This document shows, piece after piece, positions 17,837 through 27,005 of a stretch of DNA of 64,000 nt; position 1 is the stretch's first letter; every line of letters starts with the position of its first letter. The DNA is taken from positions 1 to 64,000 of the IMG/VR virus record IMGVR_UViG_3300043773_000921. One strand, given 5' to 3'. The DNA is from a virus. The notes beneath the pieces are model-generated. The model ran no database searches. It worked only from the letters and a program-made list of their open reading frames with translations, and had not been told where the DNA came from. The translations under genes were made by a program, and so were the position numbers.

Positions 17837-20455
17837 TTAGTCTTTTACACGTTCTTTTTTAGCGGACGATTTCATTTCCATTGCTGTTTTCGCTCTATTT
17901 ATCAGCATCTGTGCTCGTTGGTTCGTCGCATTAACCTCGAGTTCTGTATATGCAAAGTTAAGATAAGCTAACTCAACTTGTTTCTCGTTTTCTACTTTTT
18001 CTTGTTCTATTTCTAATTTTTGTTGTTCTGCTTGTTGTTGTACTTGCATTTGAGTCTGTGCGTTTTGTATTTTCATTTGCTCTTTTTGCAAGTCTATTTG
18101 TCCTTTAAGTTGTAGTAGTTGTCCTTCAACTTGACTAGACATTTGTGCTATTTGCTGTTGCATCTGCATTTTCATTTGTTCAACTTCCATCTGTGCTTGT
18201 TTCTGTTGTTCTGCAGAATCGCTTTGCATTTTTTGACTAGTTTCTAATACGCGCTGCTCGGCATCTTTTAATAGCTTACGCATTTCAAACATAGTATCAG
18301 TATCTAGCAAATCAAGAAAATCAGAAGCACCTATCTGTCCTTGTTGAAACTTCATTTGTGCCATCTGTTTTGCTGTACGCATTATCTCTCGTTCTTTGCT
18401 ACCAGAGTTTACTATAGATCTAAACTCTCCTTTTAACTGGTCTTTTTGTATGTTCAGTATCTCCTGTCTTTCTTTGCCTACTACGTACATACCACGCTTA
18501 CCTTCCGCGTATGCGTATGGAAAGATATTGCAAAGCCTAGTAAACAAAAGTTCGTTAAGTTCATCGGTTTTCATAAAGTAATACTCGGTAACAACATTAG
18601 ATTGCGCTAATGCCATTTGCGATGTACCTACTTGATCCGATGCAAGTACCTGTCCTGTCTTTTGTCTTGTTACTCCAGTAATCTCACCAGCTAATGTATT
18701 AAGGGATTCCTTAATAATCATTATTGACTGTATTGCCGGAGATACAGTCATGTCGTATGTAGCAAACTGATTGAAAGAAGTACGTACTGCTTTACCATTA
18801 GGCTTAACAGTTTCAATCAAACCAAGACCTTGCTTCATGTAGTACATTACCTCTTGTGGTGTCATACCGCTTGGCATTTGCGATAGGTCATAGATAATAC
18901 CTTTTACACCAGATAATGCAATCAAGAGTTCTTCTTGGTAATGCAGTATGTTGTACAGTTCCTGAATGTCTTTAGTTTCCCATAGCGGAGAATATGCTTT
19001 ATAGAATCTGTTGTTAGCAAATCCTATGTATGGCAGCGCAATGTCTGAAAGCCTGTCATGAGTGCGATATTGAAAATCATGTTTTTTTATTTTAATGTAA
19101 GTCATTGTTCCTATTCGCACACCCGACCATCTATCGACACGATATGCTTTAAGAATTTTTTGTCCTTTCTTTTCAAGACGTTTTCTTTTTGATTCTGTGG
19201 AAGTAAGATCTTTATACTCTTCCGGCGTGAGGAATTTAACGAAAGGCGGCTTCTCCGAGAAGTAGGGAGTGTTGTTTTTATTTTCTGAATACAATGCATA
19301 AACTTCAACTTGTTCTTTCCAATTTACTTTATAAGTGTCTACTTGGTGTGAGTACAAATAATCATTACCGCTATACCAACCAGATGGACTGCCGTCTGGA
19401 AAGTTTGTGAGATTTGTTCTGTACCACGCATCTTGTGAAAACATTGGAAACTCGCTTCTTAATGTTTCTAAGTTTTCTTCTGTTATGTCTGCTCCGTAAT
19501 ATTGAATAACTTGTCCTATTGACATTGGACTATATTCTACTATCCAGTCTAGTTCGTGTAAATACTTTGCTGCTTCGTTTGCTTGATACCATAGATATTC
19601 AGGTCTTATCAGTCTAACTTCGGGCTCAGATAATCCAGGTTCCCAGTCGCAATACCAAATAGGTTCACCAGTAATCATCATTTCTTCAAAGAAGTTATTC
19701 ATTAAGTGTCGTAACCTTTTGCTGTCTACAAACTCTTCTAATGCTTGCGAACAAAGTTTTTCTTCAAACTCTTTATGTGAATACTGATAATATTCTCTGA
19801 TTCTTCTTACTTCTTCACCTGTTATTACAATGTCATTTTGTAGTAAGTTTTGTAAATGCTCTAACTCAACTTGCATCTGAATAATCATCTGTTGCGCCTG
19901 AGGATCCTGCGCTAACTGCTGCATCATTTGCTGTTGCATCTGAAGCAAAGCTTGATTGGTAGCATTTATAAGTTGATTCTGCTTTATCTTTTGTAGTTGC
20001 TTATCTAAGATGTCATTCTTAATGTTTTCTAGTTTCTTACCAACTATTTCATCCGTCATTCCAATTACTTTGGTAACAACAGGTCTTGACATTTCCTCAG
20101 ATATAAGTGCTTGAAGCTTTGGCCTTACTATTGGAATATTACGTACCCGGGCGGGCATCTCAAGAGTAATAATATCATCTATTCCAGATTGACTATCATG
20201 CACTTGCTTGTCTATCTTATTGTATAGATAACCAAACCTTGCATCATCAAGTTCGTTATTCCAAAGAGCGCGGCAATAGGTTATTTTATCCATGCGAGAA
20301 CGAACAGAAGTGCTTTCAAGTGGAACATTCATTTGAAGCCCACCATCCCTGTGATTCTGTTCTATATAGCTATCCATTAAAGACTTAGCATATTTTTCTT
20401 GCTCGTCTTTTGGTAAGCTTTCTAATGGCACTGGATAAAACTCTCCGTATATCAT
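17837..20455 (-). CDS. Portal protein
   Basis: The 872-residue protein overlaps the TerL stop by four bases (ATGA), the usual terL-portal arrangement. After an N-terminal region it has a Gln/Met-rich insert (near residues 165-210), then a core with FVKFLTPEEY and the GEITGVTRQKTGQ segment typical of the portal clip/crown region, and a last part of about 140 residues that is an almost pure Q/M/K/E coiled coil (QKQAQMEVEQMKMQMQQQIA), probably the internal barrel or tail of the dodecamer. It forms the DNA channel to which TerL docks. Length fits portals of crAss-like phages, which are longer than most because of this helical tail. Confidence 0.85.
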   Translation of the reverse strand: MIYGEFYPVPLESLPKDEQEKYAKSLMDSYIEQNHRDGGLQMNVPLESTSVRSRMDKITYCRALWNNELDDARFGYLYNKIDKQVHDSQSGIDDIITLEMPARVRNIPIVRPKLQALISEEMSRPVVTKVIGMTDEIVGKKLENIKNDILDKQLQKIKQNQLINATNQALLQMQQQMMQQLAQDPQAQQMIIQMQVELEHLQNLLQNDIVITGEEVRRIREYYQYSHKEFEEKLCSQALEEFVDSKRLRHLMNNFFEEMMITGEPIWYCDWEPGLSEPEVRLIRPEYLWYQANEAAKYLHELDWIVEYSPMSIGQVIQYYGADITEENLETLRSEFPMFSQDAWYRTNLTNFPDGSPSGWYSGNDYLYSHQVDTYKVNWKEQVEVYALYSENKNNTPYFSEKPPFVKFLTPEEYKDLTSTESKRKRLEKKGQKILKAYRVDRWSGVRIGTMTYIKIKKHDFQYRTHDRLSDIALPYIGFANNRFYKAYSPLWETKDIQELYNILHYQEELLIALSGVKGIIYDLSQMPSGMTPQEVMYYMKQGLGLIETVKPNGKAVRTSFNQFATYDMTVSPAIQSIMIIKESLNTLAGEITGVTRQKTGQVLASDQVGTSQMALAQSNVVTEYYFMKTDELNELLFTRLCNIFPYAYAEGKRGMYVVGKERQEILNIQKDQLKGEFRSIVNSGSKEREIMRTAKQMAQMKFQQGQIGASDFLDLLDTDTMFEMRKLLKDAEQRVLETSQKMQSDSAEQQKQAQMEVEQMKMQMQQQIAQMSSQVEGQLLQLKGQIDLQKEQMKIQNAQTQMQVQQQAEQQKLEIEQEKVENEKQVELAYLNFAYTELEVNATNQRAQMLINRAKTAMEMKSSAKKERVKD

Positions 20456-22593
20456 ACTCTTTGTAGTCTGCCGTTTCTTTTTATAAATCCTGTAAACATA
20501 ACACTATTTGTTGACTCTACCACCTTATCATAACCTTTTTTTATGTCATCTAGTATGCCTTCGTATGCTAACATAACTGATATGGTAATGTCGCAGTTAT
20601 GATCTCTAGAGCGAAAATCTCTTAGCTTTTGAACTATTACAAGGTCATATATATTGTCTGCATAATCTTCCACATAAGATGAAAAGTGTTCAATCCATAC
20701 TGGTTTAGTATTAGGGTCAACACCAAATCTATTATTTACTTTACTATCCTTTATTGTAGCATAAGCTATTTCGGGCCTTTCTTTTAGCAAATGATCAAAG
20801 TCATTATTTTTGTACCAATCGAAAATAGCAATGTTTGACCACTCTATCAAGTTCTCACAATCGCCATAGTACATGCAAGCCAATGCTGTCTGCTTATAAA
20901 ACTTTTCTTTTTTTACAGGTCGCCATGTTAATCTAGCAACAGGCATCATTGATGTTTTGTTTGAAGAGTGATAACCTTTCATTACAACAAATGAACCTTC
21001 AGAATCAGATGCGTTTGCTTCGTCTTTATCGTAAGAGTCAGTGCCAGCACCATACAAACCTTGAATGCTTCCAGAACCAGTGTAGTATTCATATCCAATA
21101 GAACTTACGTGTTCGGGCCTATCAGGATGTTCAACAATAATAAATGGATACATAAAGTCACCCTCATGATCTATTGCATCTTCCATACCCATTGGCGCCG
21201 CAATCCAACGCACACCAACTATTTTACCATTCTCTACTATTTCGTCAAACTTACCTTGCTGTAACTTATCTTCCCACTCTTCAGACAATAACTTTTGCAA
21301 TTGCCTTTCTAATTTTTCTGTATTAAATGGTGACAATCCAGATGAACTAAACGCCTCAGTCGGAGTTAATGGCATCTGAGTTTTGTTTTCGTGCAGATCC
21401 TTTTTATTGTTGCCAAGCTTTTTCCGTTTTTGCTTAATAAGTTCTAGTGATGGTTCTTTATAGCTATTGCCATCATTGTCCATAACATAAAAATACCACG
21501 CAGGAAAAAACGGACAACATCTTGTATTTTCTGCTCCAGGCTCATAAATGTTTTGCACTGCCAAAAGATTATACTTGTCTGGTTTGTAAAACATATCCAT
21601 AAGATCTGCTACACCTTTTTTCATTTCACCACCAGTACCAACTATGACATTAATACGCCCATTCTGCTTTCCATTTTCTTCAATAGATGGCTGTATCATA
21701 TTGTACACTCGCTTTAAAAGTGGATTGATACCAGCCTCCTCCATAAACACTAAGGTAGGAGATTTACCTGATGCTGCCTGGGCATTGTCTTTAGTAGTGA
21801 TAGCAAAAATCTCTGACAAATATCCTTTCTGTACACTTGTTGCTTCAAAGCCAAACTTAACGTACTGAGGAATATCTTTTAGCTTACGTTTAAAGAACTC
21901 TCTGCCTGATTGCTCCTGTGAATATGGCGACAAAGCATCAATACCCATAATAACTTTATTGAAACAGTTAGTAGCGTAGTCATCAAGACCGGCAACTATT
22001 AGCGTCTGCGATGATGGATATAGTAATGCTTCGAGCGCGCATAACGCTGCCATTTTTTCTGTAAAACCAATCTGACGTCGCTTAAGGCATAATAGGTTTT
22101 TGTCATTTGTTTTAGCTTGGTCTAGTAAATCAAAGAACTCTTTGTCCATGTCAACAAACCTTGGCGGTATAAGACCGGCACCTTTTTCTTTAGTCTTAAT
22201 GCGCCAAAAGTTTAAATACCAGTAGTTTGCCCCAGTAAGATAAACACCACCAGTAGTGTAACCATCGATACATCTTCTACGCTGCTCGTACCACCATTCC
22301 ATATAATGCCTTGGAAAGTTAATACGTATTAGCTTTTTCTTTTTAATATTTGGATTGTCATATACTTCCCACGCGCGATTGTATTTAGGCATAGGGTTGT
22401 CAAGGTCATAGATAACAGGCTGAAACAACTCTACGTTTTGAAACTTACACATGTGGTCGTCATAACAAGATATGTTCTCAGGCAACAAAGAAGATCGGTA
22501 ATATCTTTTGTTGACTGGTTTAGTGCCATCAAGAATAATATTTGATTGGGCATTTATTTTATATCCGGCAATGTCTATGACGTTATTTGCCAT
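20452..22593 (-). CDS. terL: Terminase large subunit
   Basis: The 713-residue protein has a divergent Walker A motif (KRRQIGFTE, residues 171-179) and a Walker B (LVFMEEAG, residues 281-288) preceded by SGKSP, followed by the coupling motif region VGTGGEM. The C-terminal nuclease part has GAGTDSYDKDE and later CDITISVMLA, giving acidic residues in an RNase H-like order. This is the ATP-driven packaging motor and headful/site nuclease that docks on the portal. The start at 22593 overlaps the upstream stop by one base. No small-terminase gene is evident next to it. Call is secure from motifs and synteny. Confidence 0.93.
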   Translation of the reverse strand: MANNVIDIAGYKINAQSNIILDGTKPVNKRYYRSSLLPENISCYDDHMCKFQNVELFQPVIYDLDNPMPKYNRAWEVYDNPNIKKKKLIRINFPRHYMEWWYEQRRRCIDGYTTGGVYLTGANYWYLNFWRIKTKEKGAGLIPPRFVDMDKEFFDLLDQAKTNDKNLLCLKRRQIGFTEKMAALCALEALLYPSSQTLIVAGLDDYATNCFNKVIMGIDALSPYSQEQSGREFFKRKLKDIPQYVKFGFEATSVQKGYLSEIFAITTKDNAQAASGKSPTLVFMEEAGINPLLKRVYNMIQPSIEENGKQNGRINVIVGTGGEMKKGVADLMDMFYKPDKYNLLAVQNIYEPGAENTRCCPFFPAWYFYVMDNDGNSYKEPSLELIKQKRKKLGNNKKDLHENKTQMPLTPTEAFSSSGLSPFNTEKLERQLQKLLSEEWEDKLQQGKFDEIVENGKIVGVRWIAAPMGMEDAIDHEGDFMYPFIIVEHPDRPEHVSSIGYEYYTGSGSIQGLYGAGTDSYDKDEANASDSEGSFVVMKGYHSSNKTSMMPVARLTWRPVKKEKFYKQTALACMYYGDCENLIEWSNIAIFDWYKNNDFDHLLKERPEIAYATIKDSKVNNRFGVDPNTKPVWIEHFSSYVEDYADNIYDLVIVQKLRDFRSRDHNCDITISVMLAYEGILDDIKKGYDKVVESTNSVMFTGFIKRNGRLQRV

Positions 22594-23084
22594 TAAAGAT
22601 AAGCTATTTCTACTTGAATACTTCCAGATACTCTAGGTCCACAATCAGATTCATAAGAATAATCAAATACATAAGAACCGTCTAATGCAAGATTACCTAC
22701 TTCAATGCTATATATTGTTAATGAGCTATTTCCAGGAACAACTACTGGGTCTGAAACAATATTTATAGTAAATCCAGGATAGTTAATAGGACCTGCTATT
22801 TCACAACCAAGTTTATCAAGTTCTATTGGACAACTATCAATATTTTCAAAAATAAAATCTATTGTTTGTGGTGTACTTGTAATTACCAATGGAGCTATAA
22901 GTGGCAATGTATAACTATCACCATCAAGCTCTAAAGTAAACAATGGTTCACAATTACATATAGGTCTTGGCAAAAGATTTGCAAAATAACAACATTCTTC
23001 CACCTCTGGAGTACAGCATTTGTCATATAGCGTTTGCTTGCCAAACAAAGCAGCGCGGTTAGCGTTTTTAGAAAAGATTGCCAT
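22593..23084 (-). CDS. Beta-rich fibre-like protein with N-terminal cysteine cluster
   Basis: The 163-residue protein starts MAIFSKNANRAALFGKQ and then has DKCCTPEVEECCYF and CNCEP, followed by an Ig-like beta region ending in alternating hydrophobic residues (GSIQVEIAYL). The N-terminus resembles that of the neighbour at 23089-23532 (short basic helix, then CC...CC), so the two share an attachment segment with different beta domains. Likely a head or tail fibre/decoration protein; the cysteine pairs may bind metal. No named family recognised. Confidence 0.6.
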   Translation of the reverse strand: MAIFSKNANRAALFGKQTLYDKCCTPEVEECCYFANLLPRPICNCEPLFTLELDGDSYTLPLIAPLVITSTPQTIDFIFENIDSCPIELDKLGCEIAGPINYPGFTINIVSDPVVVPGNSSLTIYSIEVGNLALDGSYVFDYSYESDCGPRVSGSIQVEIAYL

Positions 23085-23088
23085 ATTA

Positions 23089-23532
23089 TTATAATACTTT
23101 TATATCTGCGTTAAAAGAAAAATTGCCACTATTAGTAGTTACATTAACAGTAAATATTCTTTGTCCAATAGTTGCCCAGTTAGCTTCAACAATAACTTTT
23201 GTACCAGGATATGCAACTGTAGCAGGAGTTAAACCTACAAGTAAACCTGCAATGGGAGAAGGTGTTACTACTATTGATGTAACTCCAACACTACTACTTA
23301 TAGTTTCTAAATATATAGTCCATTTGGTATTTATAGGTATATTAATAGCAAAATTACTAGCGTCATTTATTTCTATAGGTAATCCACCGTCACTGTAGTA
23401 AACTTTATATCCCCTTAATCCTATTCCAGGAACGCAACATGTTGTTTCTGTGTCGCAGCAACCATCTACAAGTATTTGTTTTCTTTTTTGAAAAAAAGAA
23501 CGTACTTTATTTAAGTTAAACATTCTAGCCAT
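23089..23532 (-). CDS. Ig-like fibre/decoration protein with CC...CC N-terminus
   Basis: The 147-residue protein has a basic helical start (MARMFNLNKVRSFFQKRKQ), then DGCCDTETTCC, then beta strands with Pro/Thr/Val-rich turns (TSIVVTPSPIAG, ATVAYPGTKV) of a bacterial Ig-like domain, where the final strand is VTTNSGNFSFNADIKVL. It is a paralogue in design of the 22593-23084 product. Such domains decorate capsids or fibres and often bind surface glycans. Overlaps the upstream holin-like gene by eight bases. Confidence 0.6.
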   Translation of the reverse strand: MARMFNLNKVRSFFQKRKQILVDGCCDTETTCCVPGIGLRGYKVYYSDGGLPIEINDASNFAINIPINTKWTIYLETISSSVGVTSIVVTPSPIAGLLVGLTPATVAYPGTKVIVEANWATIGQRIFTVNVTTNSGNFSFNADIKVL

Positions 23533-23794
23533 TTTGTTCTATGTTTTGATTATCAAGATGAGATTTTTCTACTTTTTTTTGCTGTACTTTTCCGTAAAGC
23601 AATGTTCCGGTAAATGCTGCTAAGCTAGTCAAGAAGATTGACATGCCTGACCAGTCAATGTCTGTACATTTAACAGCGTGAATCATTAAATAAATAAAAA
23701 CACCAACAGTCAAAAGACATATACATAGTGTTCCTATAAACAATGTTACGCGCATGCTAGATACGTCGGTGCTTTCTTTAAGGAAGTTAAACAT
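23525..23794 (-). CDS. Small two-helix membrane protein (holin candidate)
   Basis: The 89-residue protein has two hydrophobic segments (VTLFIGTLCICLLTVGVFIYLMI and MSIFLTSLAAFTGTLLYG) with a short polar loop and a charged C-terminal tail (KVQQKKVEKSH). This matches class II holins in size, topology and charge. It is followed by fibre genes and preceded by a second small membrane protein, so a lysis cassette placed within the structural operon is plausible. The amidase at 51440 and glucosaminidase at 39291 are far away, so holin function is an inference. Confidence 0.5.
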   Translation of the reverse strand: MFNFLKESTDVSSMRVTLFIGTLCICLLTVGVFIYLMIHAVKCTDIDWSGMSIFLTSLAAFTGTLLYGKVQQKKVEKSHLDNQNIEQNG

Positions 23795-23799
23795 ATTAG

Positions 23800-24099
23800 T
23801 TAGTTTTTTTCAAGTCTTTCGACAAGGTGAAGAAGTTTTTTCATCATTGCTGTATTGTTTTCAATCACATTATTGTTACTATTTACTGTATCAATGAGCC
23901 TTACACGATCTTCTGTCATATATTGATCGTGTCGCTTTTCTAATTCCTGAATTCTTGCTTCGTTTTTTTTATGCAAAGCTAAAAACTGTTTTCCCATAAA
24001 ATATATGACGCCAATCATGAGAATAGCAAACACACCTAAAATGCCATAGTTAGTAAGATAAGATATTTCTTGGGGTACTTGTAACAATAAGGATTTCAT
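23800..24099 (-). CDS. Membrane-anchored coiled-coil protein
   Basis: I choose ATG at 24099 (MKSLLLQVPQEIS), 99 residues, because it lies directly after the upstream stop; a non-ATG extension to 24135 would overlap that gene. There is one transmembrane segment (YGILGVFAILMIGVIYFMG) followed by a charged coiled coil (NEARIQELEKRHDQY) and a helical end (MMKKLLHLVERLEKN). The layout resembles inner-membrane spanins and phage proteins that accompany holins. Next to the holin candidate, a lysis-accessory role is likely but unproven. Confidence 0.5.
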   Translation of the reverse strand: MKSLLLQVPQEISYLTNYGILGVFAILMIGVIYFMGKQFLALHKKNEARIQELEKRHDQYMTEDRVRLIDTVNSNNNVIENNTAMMKKLLHLVERLEKN

Positions 24100-24100
24100 T

Positions 24101-24310
24101 TTAATTTTGATATTTATTATGTGATTTAAACTCAACTATTGGCAAATGTTTTACCCACCAGCAATCGTTATTTTTGTTTTCAAATATTTGATACAATGGT
24201 AATATCCAATTATCCTCTGCATCTAACATAGGAGTAAATGGCTTATATTCATCATAAAACTTATCAGACAAATATAATCTTTCTTCTTCATCTAAGATAC
24301 CGCCTAACAT
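24101..24310 (-). CDS. Small hypothetical protein
   Basis: The 69-residue protein is acidic with several Trp and Tyr (EDNWILPLYQIFENKNNDCWW). No signal peptide, membrane segment or known motif is visible. It lies one base upstream of the membrane coiled-coil gene and ten bases downstream of another small gene, so it is co-transcribed. Function unknown. Confidence 0.5.
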   Translation of the reverse strand: MLGGILDEEERLYLSDKFYDEYKPFTPMLDAEDNWILPLYQIFENKNNDCWWVKHLPIVEFKSHNKYQN

Positions 24311-24320
24311 AACAGATTTT

Positions 24321-24554
24321 TTATACTTCGTATTGTTGCAACCAAATATTAACCATATCGGGAATGTCGCTATCTTCCCAAGTATTTACATATGGCATGT
24401 CTTCTGCAATTACTCCAAATTGTGCTGTGTCTGTTGTCAAAACTATATCAACAGACAATAATTTGTCCAATGCCTTGTCTTTAATTGAATTCAGGTTAAT
24501 TGATGTTACAGGATTTGTAATTTCAACTTGAAATTGTGGAAACTTGTATGTCAT
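24321..24554 (-). CDS. Small hypothetical protein
   Basis: The 77-residue protein has a beta-type start (YKFPQFQVEITNPV), a central strand-rich region and an acidic, Trp-containing end (VNTWEDSDIPDMVNIWL). It could be a chaperone or a small tail component next to the adhesin genes, but nothing in the sequence decides. Function unknown. Confidence 0.5.
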   Translation of the reverse strand: MTYKFPQFQVEITNPVTSINLNSIKDKALDKLLSVDIVLTTDTAQFGVIAEDMPYVNTWEDSDIPDMVNIWLQQYEV

Positions 24555-24571
24555 TTTGTTATTTTTTTATG

Positions 24572-25156
24572 TTATGAAAGTGTTGTTCCTGTTACTGTAA
24601 AAGTGCGACAAACTAAATATGCATTATTTGTAGATTTTGCTGCACTTAATACAAGACTACTATTACCTGTCCATACGTAGATATTATTTGTTGTAATTGC
24701 CATATCAGTATTTGATGTATGATATTGGTTAGATGCTAAATTAAAAGGCGAATAATTTAACCTTGCTGTTAATTGCCAATTAAAAATAGATAAATACTCC
24801 ATAACATTTGGAAGCCTCCAACCCGTAGTAAATGGTGGAATACTAACTAATAATGCTCCACTAACTGCACCTGCCCAAGGGGAAGTTGATGCTGTTCTTC
24901 TCCATCCTAAAACTGTGCTTCCATTATAGGTTGACCAATCAATTACAATATTTTTTGTATAAGTTTGTCCGCCTAATTCGTCCGTAAATCTGTTTGTATT
25001 GCCAAACACATTATTTTCTGCAAGTACTGTAAAACTTACATTTCTACCTGCTTCAATATCTCCATCGTCACCTGTTGCATAAGACGTTGTTTGCCCTGTT
25101 TTCATTAGCTGTGCAGTGCTTCTACTTGGAGGAACTGCTTTTATATATGTGTCCAT
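24572..25156 (-). CDS. DUF1566-like adhesin/fibre tip protein
   Basis: The 194-residue protein has the block TGWRLPNVMEYLSIFN in its middle and later YVWTGNSS...NNAYLVCRTF. 'GWRLPn..El..i.........yWtst' is the signature of DUF1566/Lcl C-terminal-type lectin-like domains found in Bacteroidetes adhesins and in phage fibre tips. It stands next to a 450-residue fibre-like gene, so it may be a separate receptor-binding tip. An N-terminal virion anchor is not obvious. Call is by motif. Confidence 0.6.
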   Translation of the reverse strand: MDTYIKAVPPSRSTAQLMKTGQTTSYATGDDGDIEAGRNVSFTVLAENNVFGNTNRFTDELGGQTYTKNIVIDWSTYNGSTVLGWRRTASTSPWAGAVSGALLVSIPPFTTGWRLPNVMEYLSIFNWQLTARLNYSPFNLASNQYHTSNTDMAITTNNIYVWTGNSSLVLSAAKSTNNAYLVCRTFTVTGTTLS

Positions 25157-25158
25157 AG

Positions 25159-26511
25159 TTATGCTTTTGTTATGTTAAGATTTGTAACCCCTGCAACCGA
25201 TGCTGTTACCGTTATTTTACTACCTACTAAAATGGTATTAGTCAAGGTATAAGCAGCGCCATCGTCTTGAATAGTAATACTTGGAGCATTTTTGATATTT
25301 GTAGTTGTATTTATTTTTAGGTCATATGGAGCATAAAAATCCACCGTTAATGCATCCATAAGCTCAATTGTATAAACTATGCCATTGTTAACCCAAAGTG
25401 TTCCGTTATACTCTAATGTATCTCCTTTTTGTGGAGATGTAATATTTACGTCGTGAAGTTCATCGAGTTCCCACCCGTTCATCACCTTGACATATATTTT
25501 TCCATGAACAGCATGTGCATATTCAACATATCCAACGACAACAATGTGACCGGAACCGGTTGGTTTGACTTTTGTAATAGCACCAGCTGTGGTTGGACTT
25601 AAATAAAGAACATCACCATCTGCCCAAGTTTCTCCTTGAAGTGAGCCTGTAGTGTTTATTTCTTCTATTTGACCAACGCAAATGATAAATCCTTCTTGAT
25701 TAGTAGCAATTGTTTCTGTAACTAATCCGATTGTGTCAGCAGAATTTGCATCATTATTTGCCTGTGCTAACTCAACTGCTAATTTTTGACCTTGTGCTCC
25801 TGAAACTCGAACTGCTTTATATCCTGCTTTAGTCAATGTTTGGTTTGGTGTAACTTTGTTTACTACGCGAGCAACTAAATCAACGCCATTTTTAAGTACA
25901 ACAGAACCGCCTTTAAGCATAGTTTCTGAACTACCAAGTGTATTGTTCCATTGAGTAGAACCAACAGAAAGAGTACCGCTTGGAGATACGTTTAATGCAA
26001 GTTGATCTGCAATTAAATTATATGTTCCTAAATCTACGTTTGCTATAGCACCTGTATATGGAACAAAACTTGCTAATACCCAAACAGCAGCACCAGTAGT
26101 ATTATCTGTACATACATAGGTAGTTCCGTCATCTAAAGACCATCTACTTCCAGTCAGGTAACCTAATGTTACATCATCAGTTACAGAAGGAGTTATAGTA
26201 AAGTTATACAAAGACCATCTAATGTAGATGCCATTACCATCCATAACATATAGTCGCCCGGCTTCCCACTTTAACTCATAACCAACAGCACAAATCTGAG
26301 CAATACCTTTTTGACCACCAAGCATTGCATCGATTGTACCCTCTCTTAATCGTGAATAATTGCTAAACAAAAGACCTTGTGTTGCATCAAAATTTATATC
26401 ATTGGAACCTGATGTGTTACCATTTCCTAATACAGTTGATAGATCAGCAGAACCACTTCCTGCTTCGTAATAATCAAGCTTTCCAGTTACGGGGTTAAAT
26501 TTATACGGCAT
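25159..26511 (-). CDS. Fibre-like structural protein
   Basis: The 450-residue protein starts MPYKFNPVTGKLDYYE, a form common at the start of phage fibre proteins that carry a short intervening peptide. It continues with many short beta segments rich in Gly, Thr, Asn and Val (FVPYTGAIANVDLGTYN; GDVLYLSPTTAGAITKV). The pattern 'v.pyTGA..nvdLG.y.l' is typical of Bacteroidetes-phage fibres. The last part has MDALTVDFYAPYDLKINT. It forms a block with the adhesin-like gene downstream and two structural genes upstream. Host recognition or head-fibre role inferred. Confidence 0.7.
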   Translation of the reverse strand: MPYKFNPVTGKLDYYEAGSGSADLSTVLGNGNTSGSNDINFDATQGLLFSNYSRLREGTIDAMLGGQKGIAQICAVGYELKWEAGRLYVMDGNGIYIRWSLYNFTITPSVTDDVTLGYLTGSRWSLDDGTTYVCTDNTTGAAVWVLASFVPYTGAIANVDLGTYNLIADQLALNVSPSGTLSVGSTQWNNTLGSSETMLKGGSVVLKNGVDLVARVVNKVTPNQTLTKAGYKAVRVSGAQGQKLAVELAQANNDANSADTIGLVTETIATNQEGFIICVGQIEEINTTGSLQGETWADGDVLYLSPTTAGAITKVKPTGSGHIVVVGYVEYAHAVHGKIYVKVMNGWELDELHDVNITSPQKGDTLEYNGTLWVNNGIVYTIELMDALTVDFYAPYDLKINTTTNIKNAPSITIQDDGAAYTLTNTILVGSKITVTASVAGVTNLNITKA

Positions 26512-26512
26512 A

Positions 26513-27001
26513 TTAAGTTGTGATTACGCTAATAACATTATCAGCAGCATTATACGATAAGGTTTTTGTCGCTACTAAAGTCGCACCAGTTGAATAAACA
26601 ATAGTAAAAATGTTGTTAGTATTTCCACTAGGATTTCCAGCATCAACACCAGGGTAATAAGTAATATCAATATTGTTACCCGGTATCATGTCAAAGTTAG
26701 CCAACACTGAAAGTTCATCTAGCATTGACGTAGTTGACAAGATAGGATATAGTAGTTCATACACATCAGCTCTTGTTGCGCCGTATGCCGTAGAAGTAAT
26801 GTCTAATATATCATCAGCATATTCTACAGCAGCAATGTCTGTGCTATCTACTTCGCGCTCAAATAAAAAGCCTGATACTCCGTAGTTGCGTACCTTGACA
26901 GATCCTTTTGGAAATGCAGCAAATGGTGCCGGGTCTGCAGGAATTTTAAATACTATAGCGCCGTCCTGCTCGTACACCTGTATTGTTGAAAATAAACTCA
27001 T
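26513..27001 (-). CDS. Small structural protein in the fibre cluster
   Basis: The 162-residue protein is beta-rich (IQVYEQDGAIVFKIPA, GSVKVRNYGVSGFLF) with a DIDITYYPGVDAGNP-type acidic-turn region and no signal peptide. It sits one base upstream of the fibre gene. It could be a fibre base, adaptor or chaperone. No family recognised. Confidence 0.55.
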   Translation of the reverse strand: MSLFSTIQVYEQDGAIVFKIPADPAPFAAFPKGSVKVRNYGVSGFLFEREVDSTDIAAVEYADDILDITSTAYGATRADVYELLYPILSTTSMLDELSVLANFDMIPGNNIDITYYPGVDAGNPSGNTNNIFTIVYSTGATLVATKTLSYNAADNVISVITT

Positions 27002-27005
27002 ATGA

